A stretch of 58,998 nucleotides of DNA from CAZFHP01 sp964519365 (GTDB taxonomy: Bacteria; Babelota; Babeliae; Babelales; RVW-14): positions 1 through 58,998 of the forward strand of contig CAZFHP010000002.1 in NCBI GenBank assembly GCA_964519365.1, given 5' to 3'. This document shows, in pieces, positions 50,222 through 58,401 of this stretch. Both the position numbers and the translations under genes were made by a program. The notes below the pieces were generated by a model that ran no database searches, was not told the DNA's origin, and worked only from the letters and a program-made list of their open reading frames with translations. Positions within the stretch are counted from its first letter, which is position 1. Every line of letters starts with the position of its first letter.

Positions 50222-50392
50222 TGTTGGTTGCCAGATAGTGGTCCAAAAGGGAGTTTTGTAATTTCTGTAATAAAAGATTACGATTGGGAAATTTCTCTTT
50301 ATCATAAACAAACTAAAGATTTAGAAATGCTTGATACGTTTGTTGGGGAGTGTAGGATTTTAGATCATAGTGGAAATCTGAATTTTGTCTGA
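50222..50392 (+). pseudogene. in-frame remnant of an immunity-like gene
   Basis: Directly after the TGA of gene 1b the same frame stays open for 56 codons: CWLPDSGPKGSFVISVIKDY then DWEISLYHKQTKDLEML and a Gly-Glu-Cys-Arg strand with final stop at 50390-50392. No start codon with a ribosome-binding site is visible. It looks like the tail of another small immunity gene. Confidence 0.4.
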
Positions 50393-50415
50393 ATATTACC
50401 GTTTTGTATTCATTT

Positions 50416-50444
50416 TTGAACATTTTTGATATTTGCAGTAAAGT
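50416..50444 (+). promoter_or_regulatory. promoter of toxin 2 gene
   Basis: TTGAAC (50416-50421), 17 bases, TAAAGT (50439-50444). The spacer end GATATTTGCAG and the -10 recur at 52221-52249 before the ankyrin gene, supporting function. Confidence 0.5.
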
Positions 50445-50517
50445 AGCCTGTTGAGAAAGGGGGACAAAAGCTTGATTGCTTCAAATGTTATTTGTTGCAT
50501 CTTCGTAGGAGTTCATA

Positions 50518-51735
50518 ATGCTTTACAAAAAAACAATCCGATTTATATGTTTATGCTTGAGTCTTATTTTTTCTCATCTTGATCTATGCCGATCAAGTCT
50601 TCCTGCCGGGACTCAAATTGCAACTTCTAACGGGTTAGTTTCCGTCGAAATGCTAGGTGTCGGGGATAAGGTGTTGGGCTATGATCTTAACGAAACAGAT
50701 CCCAATAAAAGAATAATAGAAGTTGCTGTAATAAATATCGATAAACATTTGGCGGATTCTATTTTTACTTTGTACACAACAGAAGGGGGCTGGGTTGAAG
50801 CTTCGCCGCAGCAGCTATTTTTTACTCTTGAGTCAACGGTTGGCCAAGCTGCGGATCAGGTAGGTAAGATTCTTGTTATGGATTTTGTTCAAGCGCAATA
50901 CATAACAACAGATTATATGCTTATTGACGAGCATTTGACCTGTGTTCCTATTACTAAAGCTGTAAGAACAGAACTAAGGACGACGTACCCGCAACAATAT
51001 TCAGAAAAAATAAAGCGTAATAGACGGAATGAAATTACGTCTATAGAAAAGCGAATCGTTAACATTGATACGTATGCAATAGAAGTAGAAGAGCCACATA
51101 TACTCTTGATTTCTGATCGATCATGTGATAAAACAACCAGCAAGCCTCGTTTATTGTTAACGCATAACGGTATCCCTGCGCTTGCTGTTGGGGTGTCATT
51201 AGCCTTTGGATCAACCCCAGCGTCACTTTCTTTGGCTGGAGTATCAGCAAGTGTTGGGGGGTTGGGAGTTACTTTGGGTCCTGTGGGAGTTGCGCTTGGA
51301 GTTGCAACGGGCTTAGGATTGTTGGGATATCAACTTTTTAAAGGCAATAAGAAACAAGAGACGTCTTTTTATATTGAGCGTTCGAGTTCAGGTGGACCAG
51401 GTGGATTGGATCCTAAAGATCCTAAAGATGATGAAGATGATGCCTCAATTAAAAGTTTGATAAAAGCGAAGCACTTGCCAACAGATGGTAAAATTAGATA
51501 TGTCCCTCCTAAAGGCTTAAAACCAGCAGAAGGTTTGCCTCAAGCGAGAATTGGGAATGATAAGGCATTCATAGATAGGTTTGGTAATAAATGGCTAAAA
51601 GGGCCTTCGCGGACAATGGATGAACCATTTGAGTGGGATGTTCAATTATCAAATCAAGGAAGAACACAACTAGGATGGGCATCTAAGAATGGTAATTATA
51701 TTAATGTGAGTTTAAAAGGAAGGATTACGCATTAA
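50518..51735 (+). CDS. Hint-like polymorphic toxin 2 with type-17-like toxin domain, exported
   Basis: 405 residues, ATG with TAGGAG six bases upstream. Signal peptide (IRFICLCLSLIFSHLDLCRS). The Hint-like domain starts SLPAGTQIATSNGLVSVEML (Ser at the Cys position) and ends LLLTHNG. Residues 119-288 are almost identical to toxin 1, then the sequences part. The C-terminal domain has LPQARIGNDKAFIDRFGNKW then LKGPSRTMDEPFEWDVQLSN and INVSLKGRITH; I recall this pattern from polymorphic toxin type 17 (Ntox17) domains, predicted RNases. The candidate immunity gene follows by 18 bases. Confidence 0.78.
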   Translation: MLYKKTIRFICLCLSLIFSHLDLCRSSLPAGTQIATSNGLVSVEMLGVGDKVLGYDLNETDPNKRIIEVAVINIDKHLADSIFTLYTTEGGWVEASPQQLFFTLESTVGQAADQVGKILVMDFVQAQYITTDYMLIDEHLTCVPITKAVRTELRTTYPQQYSEKIKRNRRNEITSIEKRIVNIDTYAIEVEEPHILLISDRSCDKTTSKPRLLLTHNGIPALAVGVSLAFGSTPASLSLAGVSASVGGLGVTLGPVGVALGVATGLGLLGYQLFKGNKKQETSFYIERSSSGGPGGLDPKDPKDDEDDASIKSLIKAKHLPTDGKIRYVPPKGLKPAEGLPQARIGNDKAFIDRFGNKWLKGPSRTMDEPFEWDVQLSNQGRTQLGWASKNGNYINVSLKGRITH

Positions 51736-51753
51736 TAATTTAGGATTTTACTT

Positions 51754-52107
51754 ATGAAAAAAGAACCGTTGATCGTAATTAAGTTAATGATAAGAAATTA
51801 TACCGATCAGTTATCTCAAGAGATTCTTGGGCAAGCAAAAGCGTTGCTTTTTCAAAAATATCCAAAGATAGAGATTGAGCTTTTGAACACTGAAAAATAC
51901 TGGAAAATTCCAGAACTAACGATTTGTTATGTGGGAATTTATTATGAAAATGCGATTTCTATCACGGATGTTTTAAGTTGTTTGACGAAGTCAAATTTTT
52001 GGCATGAAAAAGATAAACTTGAAGAAGAATCTGTATGGGATTTGCGAATACACCAAGGGATTTTGATAAACAAAAATGTTGAATGGGCACATGTTTATAC
52101 TTGGTGA
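51754..52107 (+). CDS. candidate immunity protein 2 for toxin 2
   Basis: 117 residues. IVIKLMIRNYTDQLSQEILG, AKALLFQKYPKIEIELLNTE and SVWDLRIHQGILINKNVEWA suggest a small alpha/beta fold. It is not similar to immunity proteins 1a and 1b. Its start 18 bases after the toxin 2 stop is the evidence for immunity. Family not recognised with confidence. Confidence 0.6.
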   Translation: MKKEPLIVIKLMIRNYTDQLSQEILGQAKALLFQKYPKIEIELLNTEKYWKIPELTICYVGIYYENAISITDVLSCLTKSNFWHEKDKLEEESVWDLRIHQGILINKNVEWAHVYTW

Positions 52108-52220
52108 CGTTATCATAAGAAAACTAAAAAATTAGAGAGTGCATTGTAATGGTGAAGAAATTTCTTCTGGGGAAATTATAGGGATTTTTTTTAGCTTTTA
52201 TTTGTTTCGGTTTTATTTTT

Positions 52221-52249
52221 TTGAGTCACTTTGGTATTTGCAGTAAAGT
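52221..52249 (+). promoter_or_regulatory. promoter upstream of ankyrin gene
   Basis: TTGAGT (52221-52226), 17 bases ending GGTATTTGCAG, TAAAGT (52244-52249). The spacer matches that of the toxin 2 promoter, and the start codon is 121 bases downstream. Confidence 0.5.
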
Positions 52250-52370
52250 ATTTTTTTAGGCAAGCTTATTGATCTTGAAATTGTTGAGCTATTGATTTGA
52301 TTGTGCTTTCACGTGTATCATAAAAAAAATAGGACTGCTGTATCTTTCGGGTTTGCTTTTGGGGGATGTT

Positions 52371-53282
52371 ATGAGGGGGATTTTTAAGTTTATTTTGGGG
52401 GTTTTAGTTGTTGTTAAATTTTTTTGTTGTGATTTTTGTCAGGGAATGAAGATCGTAAGTGATGTTAAAGCGATTGAAAAGAGTGATTCAGAAATAGCTC
52501 GATGCTTTCTTAATGCTTTGAAAAGAAATGATGCTGATGGAGCCATAAAGCTTATTAAGAGTAATCCTGAGATGGTTAGCGAGGGTATTTTCGGAGAGCT
52601 TACCCCATTGCATTGTGTTGCATTAGAAAAGATTGTTGGGATTGATTGTGTTGGGGCAAAGAAAATAACAAGGGCTCTTGTTTTGTTAGGTGCTGATATT
52701 AATGCACGTGTAGGTTTTTTGGGTTTAACAAAAGGGTTGACGCCATTGTGTATTGCCGCGGGTATGGGGAATGTTGATTTGACGTTATTTTTTATTGAGC
52801 TTGGTGCGAAAGTTAATGCATTAAGAGTTGATAATTTGACGCCATTGCATTGCGCTGTAGAGAGGGAAGATATCCTAACAGCATTCTTGCTTATTTGTGC
52901 GGGTGCGAATATTTATGCTCAAACAAAAGGAGTGTATCCATTTTTATTTTCTAGAAATAGATATCGATTGCGAGATTCAAGGTTAACGGCATTACATCTT
53001 GCCGCATGGTTAGGGCGAACGAGTGCTGTTTCACAGTTGTTATCTGCAGATAAAAATAAAAGAAGAGCCTTGATGGCAAATGATCCGATACAAATGCGCC
53101 CATTAAAAGATTGGAAAACTAATTACGGGAATACGTCTGCGGGATTGGCTTCACTTCGAAATCATGAACACGTTTTAAGGCTTCTTGGTAATGTGAGGGG
53201 TGATATCGTTGTTAATAAAACAAAAAATAAGAAAACAAAAAATAAAAAGAAAAAGAAACGGAAGAAGAAAAACAAGAGGTGA
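52371..53282 (+). CDS. exported ankyrin-repeat protein
   Basis: 303 residues from the ATG at 52371, preceded by GGGGGA; the frame opens at a TTG at 52353. Signal peptide-like N-terminus (GIFKFILGVLVVVKFFCCDF). At least four ankyrin units are visible: LTPLHCVALEKIVG, LTPLCIAAGMGNVDLTLFF, LTPLHCAVEREDILTAFLL and LTALHLAAWLGRTSAVSQLL. The C-terminus is a run of Lys/Asn (NKTKNKKTKN and on). Ankyrin proteins of intracellular bacteria often act on host partners. It has no operon partner. Confidence 0.85.
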   Translation: MRGIFKFILGVLVVVKFFCCDFCQGMKIVSDVKAIEKSDSEIARCFLNALKRNDADGAIKLIKSNPEMVSEGIFGELTPLHCVALEKIVGIDCVGAKKITRALVLLGADINARVGFLGLTKGLTPLCIAAGMGNVDLTLFFIELGAKVNALRVDNLTPLHCAVEREDILTAFLLICAGANIYAQTKGVYPFLFSRNRYRLRDSRLTALHLAAWLGRTSAVSQLLSADKNKRRALMANDPIQMRPLKDWKTNYGNTSAGLASLRNHEHVLRLLGNVRGDIVVNKTKNKKTKNKKKKKRKKKNKR

Positions 53283-53305
53283 CGTTTAGATAAACGTAAC
53301 CTCTT
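53274..53305. terminator. bidirectional hairpin at convergent gene ends
   Basis: AAGAGGT-G-ACGTTT (53274-53287) pairs with AAACGT-A-ACCTCTT (53292-53305) around AGAT, with one internal mismatch. It overlaps the ankyrin stop codon and lies eight bases from the convergent ndk stop. No T-tract is present. Confidence 0.55.
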
Positions 53306-53312
53306 GGATCTG

Positions 53313-53834
53313 TTAACTATGGTAATTTAGGGGTAACTCAGGAAAGAAAAAGTTAATTTCTGTTGCCGCAGTTTCAGGAGCATCTGAACCATGGACGGCG
53401 TTTTGTGTGTAGCTTGCGGCATAAAGCTTTCGTAATGTATTTGGAGCGGCTTTAGCTGGGTTTGTTGCGCCCATTAAATCACGCCATGTTTTTATAGCGT
53501 TTTCTTTTTCTAAGACCATAGCGATGATAGGTCCTGATGTTATGAATTTTACGAGATTTTTAAAAAATGGTTTGCCCTTATGTACACCGTAGAATTTTTC
53601 AGCACGGATTTTTGAGAGCATTGTCTTTTTCATGGCAACTATAGTAAAACCTTCTTGTTCAATGCGATCGATAATTTTACCTGTATTTTTATCTTTAACG
53701 GCATTAGGTTTGATCATGGCAAACGTATGATTTGTTTGTTGTGTCGTGTTTGTTTTGTTTGTTAGGCATGAAGAGAAAAGTATTAAGCATATGCTTAACG
53801 AGAGAAGAAGAAAGTTGCGAATTTTTGTGATCAT
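53313..53834 (-). CDS. ndk: nucleoside diphosphate kinase with lipoprotein signal
   Basis: 173 residues. The first 23 residues are a lipoprotein signal (FLLLSLSICLILFSSC, lipobox ending in Cys23), then a Thr/Asn linker. From residue 37 it is a full NDK: FAMIKPNAVKD, KKTMLSKIRAEKFYGVHKGK, MGATNPAKAA and NAVHGSDAPE with the phosphorylated His148. All active-site residues are kept, so the enzyme should be active. It is a tandem duplicate of the cytosolic ndk at 53958. An envelope or secreted NDK could consume host ATP or GTP, which is inference. Confidence 0.88.
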   Translation of the reverse strand: MITKIRNFLLLSLSICLILFSSCLTNKTNTTQQTNHTFAMIKPNAVKDKNTGKIIDRIEQEGFTIVAMKKTMLSKIRAEKFYGVHKGKPFFKNLVKFITSGPIIAMVLEKENAIKTWRDLMGATNPAKAAPNTLRKLYAASYTQNAVHGSDAPETAATEINFFFPELPLNYHS

Positions 53835-53889
53835 GAGAAATTTCCTGATTGGTTAGATTTGATTATTGGTTTAATTGACTATAAAGCTT

Positions 53890-53929
53890 AAGAAGGGTCG
53901 TTGCTTTTGTGTAGGCAACGACCCTTCTT
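53890..53929 (-). terminator. 15-bp hairpin between the two ndk genes
   Basis: AAGAAGGGTCGTTGC (53890-53904) pairs perfectly with GCAACGACCCTTCTT (53915-53929). A T-tract (GTTTTTTTT) follows on the plus strand and only a short one on the minus strand, so termination may be bidirectional; it separates the two minus-strand ndk units. Confidence 0.75.
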
Positions 53930-53957
53930 GTTTTTTTTCTTTCTGATGTTTATGTAT

Positions 53958-54365
53958 TTATGTTAATTCAGGAAAGAAGAAGTTAATTTCACACACAGCT
54001 GTTTCTGGCGAATCAGAACCGTGTGTTGCATTTTCTGTAAAGCTTGCTGCATAGAGCTTGCGCAATGTATTTTCAGCGGCTTTTTCAGGGTTTGTTGCAC
54101 CCATTAAATCGCGCCATGCTTGAATGGCATTTTCTTTTTCTAAAACCATAACGAAAATTGGCCCTGATGACATAAATGTTACGAGTTCTCCAAAGAAAGG
54201 CTTACCTTTGTGTATTGCATAAAAGTCTTGTGCTCGCTCACTTGTCAGGTGAAGCTTTTTAATTGTGACAATATTAAAGCCTTCTTGTTCAATACGATCA
54301 ATGATCTTGCCCGTATTTTTGTCGTTTACGGCGTTTGGTTTAATTATTGCTAATGTTCGTTCCAT
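53958..54365 (-). CDS. ndk: nucleoside diphosphate kinase, cytosolic
   Basis: 135 residues, the usual short form. ERTLAIIKPNAVNDKNTGKI, RAQDFYAIHKGKPFFGELV, DLMGATNPEKAAENTLRKLY and NATHGSDSPETAVCEINFFF, with catalytic His115. It transfers phosphate from ATP to other NDPs. It lies two bases downstream of the rpsA stop, so it probably shares a transcript with the S1 gene. The lipoprotein paralogue downstream arose by duplication. Confidence 0.95.
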   Translation of the reverse strand: MERTLAIIKPNAVNDKNTGKIIDRIEQEGFNIVTIKKLHLTSERAQDFYAIHKGKPFFGELVTFMSSGPIFVMVLEKENAIQAWRDLMGATNPEKAAENTLRKLYAASFTENATHGSDSPETAVCEINFFFPELT

Positions 54366-54367
54366 TT

Positions 54368-56185
54368 TTACTTGCTTTCTTTATCGTTTTGTTTTTGTAT
54401 GTGTTCTTCTAATGCCTGTTGCAAAGAGCTCTTTGGTGATTTTGGTTGTTTGAATTGTTCTGGTTTCTTTAGGTGTGGTTTTTTAGTTTCTTTTGCTTCG
54501 GCTTTTTCTACTGCTTTAGGAGTTTCTTCTGCGGGAGTTTGTTTTTTCTCGGGCTTTAAACTTAAGCCAAGCTTACGTTCTTCAGGGCTTACTTTGATAA
54601 CCCTAAACTCTTTGGTTTCGCCAACTTTAAGAATGTCTTCAACTTTACTGATTTCTTTATCAGAAAGTTCGGATATGTGTACAAGACCTTCTATTCCTGT
54701 TGGAAGTTTTACGAATGCTCCAAACGTAGTGATTTTTGAAACAGTTCCTTCAACCATGCTACCAATAGAATATTGGCTTGCAATGTCTTCCCAAGGGTCT
54801 TTTTCTAGTTGTTTAATACCAAGTGAGATTTTTCTATTAGCGACGTCAATAGCCAAGATAATAGCTTTGAGCTCATCGCTTTTTTTATATCGTTCGCTTG
54901 GATGTGTGACATGATCTGTCCATGATATATCTGAAATATGGATAAGCCCATCAACGCCATCGAATACCTGAACAAAAAGGCCAAAATCAGTGATATTACT
55001 GATTGTTCCTGTAATGATATCGCCAACATTGAATTTTTCAGCGACAGCTTTCCATGGATCTTCTTGTAGTTGTTTGATACTCAGAGACATTCGTCTGTTA
55101 TCTTTATCTAATGCAACTACGACGGCTTCGAGCTTATCTCCTATTGCATAGTGCTTAGATAAATTGTTGATACGTTCTGTCCATGAAATTTCTGAGATGT
55201 GAATAAGCCCTTCGACGCCTTTTTCAACTTCAATAAAGAGTCCATAATCAGCGATACTAGAGACGCGGCCTTCGACTTTTTGGCCGATAGGGTATTTTTC
55301 TTCAACCTGTTCCCAAGGGTTTTCACTCAATTGTTTCATGCCCAAAGAAATTTTCTCATGCATTTTGTCAAAAGAAATAACTTTAACAGTAATTGTATCG
55401 CCTATTTTGACGAGTTCACTAGGGTGAGAGATTCGTCCCCATGACATATCTGTGATATGAAGGAGTCCGTCGATTCCGCCAACGTCAACAAAGACGCCAT
55501 AACTCGTGATATTTTTAACCGCTCCTTGAAGTACTTGGTCTTCGGCAATTGTTTCAAGTGCTTTCTTTTTATCTTCAAAACGTTGTTCTTCGATGTATTT
55601 TCTGCGTGAGATGATGATATTTCCACGCTTTTTATTTACTTTGAGTATTTTGCAAACAACTTCTTGACCGACAAACTGATCAAAATCAGTAACACGTTGA
55701 ACATCTATTTGAGAGCCGGGCAAAAATGCTGGAATGCCGACGTCTACGCTCAGGCCACCTTTTACTTTGTGGGTTACAACACCCCGAACCGGTTTATCTT
55801 CTGCTGCAAGATCGGTGATAGAGTTCCAGGCCTTAAGTGCTTTTGCTTTTTGATATGAAAGAACAACAACCCCATTTTCGTCTTCTAAACGATCAAGAAG
55901 AACATCTATTTCTGAGTTTGGAGCAAGTTCTTGAAGCTCATAATGGGTAAATTCATAATTTGGAATGAGGCCGTCTGATTTGTAGTCGATCCCGACTAAT
56001 ACGCCAGAGCCATCTTTGTTTATAATTTTTCCGGTGATAACTTTACCAACTTGAAATTTGTTCGAAATATCTTCATAGAGTTGGTTAAGTTCGTTTTGTT
56101 GTGTATCACTAAGTTGAAATTCTTCTTCAATCAGTTCTGCGCTTAATCGTGTAGAAAGCTTGTATTTGGAGCTTTGTTCTGTCAT
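54368..56185 (-). CDS. rpsA: 30S ribosomal protein S1
   Basis: 605 residues with six S1 domains: VGKVITGKIINKDGSGVLVG, DKPVRGVVTHKVKGGLSVDV, VLQGAVKNITSYGVFVDVGG, GQKVEGRVSSIADYGLFIEV, VGDIITGTISNITDFGLFVQ and IGSMVEGTVSKITTFGAFVK. Repeats 3 to 6 carry the GLLHITDMSW/GLIHISEISW signatures. The C-terminal tail is Lys/Glu/Pro-rich. It recruits mRNA to the 30S subunit. The first repeat is long and probably serves ribosome binding. Confidence 0.95.
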   Translation of the reverse strand: MTEQSSKYKLSTRLSAELIEEEFQLSDTQQNELNQLYEDISNKFQVGKVITGKIINKDGSGVLVGIDYKSDGLIPNYEFTHYELQELAPNSEIDVLLDRLEDENGVVVLSYQKAKALKAWNSITDLAAEDKPVRGVVTHKVKGGLSVDVGIPAFLPGSQIDVQRVTDFDQFVGQEVVCKILKVNKKRGNIIISRRKYIEEQRFEDKKKALETIAEDQVLQGAVKNITSYGVFVDVGGIDGLLHITDMSWGRISHPSELVKIGDTITVKVISFDKMHEKISLGMKQLSENPWEQVEEKYPIGQKVEGRVSSIADYGLFIEVEKGVEGLIHISEISWTERINNLSKHYAIGDKLEAVVVALDKDNRRMSLSIKQLQEDPWKAVAEKFNVGDIITGTISNITDFGLFVQVFDGVDGLIHISDISWTDHVTHPSERYKKSDELKAIILAIDVANRKISLGIKQLEKDPWEDIASQYSIGSMVEGTVSKITTFGAFVKLPTGIEGLVHISELSDKEISKVEDILKVGETKEFRVIKVSPEERKLGLSLKPEKKQTPAEETPKAVEKAEAKETKKPHLKKPEQFKQPKSPKSSLQQALEEHIQKQNDKESK

Positions 56186-56295
56186 GAATGAATCCTTGGC
56201 ACGCGAATCGTACCACTGTTAAAAGGTTAATGATAATTATTACACATCTTACATTTTTAATTGTATTCCCCCAAAGAATAGCAAAAAAATGGAGA

Positions 56296-57231
56296 TCAAG
56301 CAATTTTTCCTGTTATTTCGAAATTGTAAACTTTTTTTGACGTCTTGATTAATTTTTTAAGAGCCAAGTTTTTTATTAATTGCTTCTGATAGAGCTTTTT
56401 GATGAATTGTGTCGGAGATTGTGTGTCATGAGTATTACCTGTTAGTTTAATAATTTTATGTTTGTTTTTTGTGTGGGGTTTTATATCTATATTTGTAAGC
56501 CAAGTATCATCGGGTATTGTTTCAGCCATTGTTGTAAGTATATGTGCCATATTGTTGGTTTTATCTTTTATTTCTCTTAAGTGTATAATTTTTTGTGTTA
56601 TTTGCTTTGATTCTTCTTGTATAGCATGTAGTGCTTTTACTTTTTTTTCTTGTTTTTTTACCAGCGGTTGCAAAGCTTTGTGCTTTTGGTCAAGAGTATT
56701 TCTGTTTTGTTTGAGCTTCGTGCTTATTGTATTAAGAGCTAAGCAAAAAAACAGGAGAAATCCTGCGGTACATGTCAGCCAGCTAATGGGGGAGTTTTGG
56801 TTGTATTTTTTAAAAACACTCAAAAAGTCTTTTTGCTGTGATAACTCATGTATATTTATTGTTTTGTTTGTTTCGTTAAATAACGTATGTGTAATAAGAG
56901 CTTCTATTTGTATGGGTGCTTTTGCAATACACAGGCTTACTTGGAGCGTTGCTAAGCGCTGTGTGTATAAATTTTTGGTTGAAAGCTCTGGCATAGAGAC
57001 GTATGTTTTGGGTTTGCGTAACGTGTGTGTGTTTAGAAATTTATGTATGTGCTTTTGTATTGCTGTTGGGTTAAAGATAAGCCCACGATTAACTTCAAGA
57101 TTATCAAGGGCAATAATAGCTTGTTTTTTTATGTGATAGTTTTTAACAAAACGTTTGAGTAAAAAAAGTTTGAGATGGTTATTTGTTATTTCGATGTACA
57201 AGATTTTTTTGTGCATGAAATTAAACATCAT
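56296..57231 (-). CDS. PilN-like pilus/secretion assembly protein with degenerate N-terminal half
   Basis: 311 residues from the ATG at 57231; the frame begins with TTG at 57240. The N-terminal half (ILYIEITNNHLKLFLLKRFV, then IALDNLEVNRGLIFNP) resembles a shortened PilM/actin-like domain. A membrane helix follows (WLTCTAGFLLFFCLALNTIS), then a coiled coil rich in Lys and Gln and a C-terminal domain with IPDDTWLTNIDIKPHTK, TQFIKKLYQ and NFEITGKI, the layout of PilN of type IV pili. A PilM-PilN fusion is suggested. No other pilus genes are in view. Confidence 0.55.
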   Translation of the reverse strand: MMFNFMHKKILYIEITNNHLKLFLLKRFVKNYHIKKQAIIALDNLEVNRGLIFNPTAIQKHIHKFLNTHTLRKPKTYVSMPELSTKNLYTQRLATLQVSLCIAKAPIQIEALITHTLFNETNKTINIHELSQQKDFLSVFKKYNQNSPISWLTCTAGFLLFFCLALNTISTKLKQNRNTLDQKHKALQPLVKKQEKKVKALHAIQEESKQITQKIIHLREIKDKTNNMAHILTTMAETIPDDTWLTNIDIKPHTKNKHKIIKLTGNTHDTQSPTQFIKKLYQKQLIKNLALKKLIKTSKKVYNFEITGKIA

Positions 57232-57261
57232 AGTTACCAACGTTCTTAATAGGTTAAAGCG

Positions 57262-58401
57262 TTATAATTTAAACGTTTGCAAAAGTTTCGGGTCAATATT
57301 TTGCGTGTGTTTTTTTAGTTCGTCATGAGTTAACAGGCCTTTTTTTGCCCCAAGATATTGTAATACGTTTGCGCTATTGGAGATACCGTTTTTAAGAGCA
57401 TCTTTGAGTGAATACTTTAATAAGATGCTTGCAACAAAGCATGAACCAAATGAATCGCCAGCTCCGACGGTATCGATAACAGATATCGGGAGGCTTGGGT
57501 GAAAAAGTATTTCTTCTTGTGTTGCTACGTAAACGCCATTGGAGCCATTTGTTACGACAATAATTTTAGGACCCATTTTAAGCATTTCTTTAAAAAACTG
57601 GCGAATACTAAACGATAAGTTTTCACATGCTATAGGGTTATCAATAAGATATGGTTTGCGTTCGTGGCATGATGGTTCAAGAGAAAGATCTATTGGGCAC
57701 GCTCGTGTTTTTGGGCTAAAAGCAAATGCTTTTTTATATGTATCGTCTGTTTCGGCGAGTGTTAACATAAAAGTTTTAGCTTCGGAGTAGTTAAGAATAA
57801 AAATATCTATGTATGGTAGGGCTTCTTTGAGCGTTTTGATTCCTTTTTTGAGTTGGCTTGATCCTGGGTTTATTGCGACAGGGACATTGTTTTTATGAGC
57901 ATGTTGGGCGATATCTGGAAGAATATAAGCTGCATCGTTACTAAGGGACGTTATATAAAGATGATCATAGTTTTTTATTTGCTCTAGAGGAATTTGTGTA
58001 TTTCCCAGAAGAATATTTGCGCCCCTGTATGCAAAGATGGTTCGCTCACTACTTAGAGACTTTATCATGAACGATGTTCCTGTGTGTAACGTGTTTGTTT
58101 TTGTAATAAGACCTGTGTTGATATTATTTTTTGTAAGCATTGTCAGAATTGTTTTACCAGCTTCATCTGTGCCTAGGTTACAAAAGCAGCTGGTGTTAAA
58201 GCCGAGTCGATTAAAAGAGACGGCTGTGTTTGTAGAGCCGCCGCCTGTAAGATAGGTGATATTGTCTATGTCTATTTTTTCTCCTGATTCAAAAAGAAGG
58301 TAATTAATGGATGTATCTTTTTTGATGAGAGTCATAAAGTCTGTTCCTGTGTAATTTAAAAAGATGTCTTGAGTTGCTCCACCAATTGTTAAGATTTTCA
58401 T
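57262..58401 (-). CDS. PfkB-family sugar/nucleoside kinase
   Basis: 379 residues from the ATG at 58401, which follows GGGGAAA; the frame extends to 58488. LTIGGATQDIFLNYTG opens it, GGGSTNTAVSFNRLGF is PfkB signature 1 and DTVGAGDSFGSCFVAS signature 2 with the catalytic Asp. IVVTNGSNGVYVA is the ATP side. The middle region has an insertion of about 50 residues (PSCHERKPYLIDNPIACENL). The family includes ribokinase and adenosine kinase; the substrate is open. A salvage role for host nucleosides would suit the context. Confidence 0.85.
   Translation of the reverse strand: MKILTIGGATQDIFLNYTGTDFMTLIKKDTSINYLLFESGEKIDIDNITYLTGGGSTNTAVSFNRLGFNTSCFCNLGTDEAGKTILTMLTKNNINTGLITKTNTLHTGTSFMIKSLSSERTIFAYRGANILLGNTQIPLEQIKNYDHLYITSLSNDAAYILPDIAQHAHKNNVPVAINPGSSQLKKGIKTLKEALPYIDIFILNYSEAKTFMLTLAETDDTYKKAFAFSPKTRACPIDLSLEPSCHERKPYLIDNPIACENLSFSIRQFFKEMLKMGPKIIVVTNGSNGVYVATQEEILFHPSLPISVIDTVGAGDSFGSCFVASILLKYSLKDALKNGISNSANVLQYLGAKKGLLTHDELKKHTQNIDPKLLQTFKL

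Noticed and set aside
53221..53280. A-rich run taken as possible slippage site at the end of the ankyrin gene
   Set aside because: It encodes a Lys/Asn tail in a frame that stays open to a stop within a hairpin; no sign of a frameshifted domain follows.
54372..54914. 180-codon plus-strand frame opposite rpsA
   Set aside because: It mirrors the conserved S1 coding sequence; the Ser/Cys-rich translation is a strand artefact.
56462..57136. 224-codon plus-strand frame with hydrophobic segments opposite the PilN-like gene
   Set aside because: The hydrophobicity comes from reverse translation of a Lys/Gln-rich coiled coil; the minus-strand frame has a sensible domain layout.
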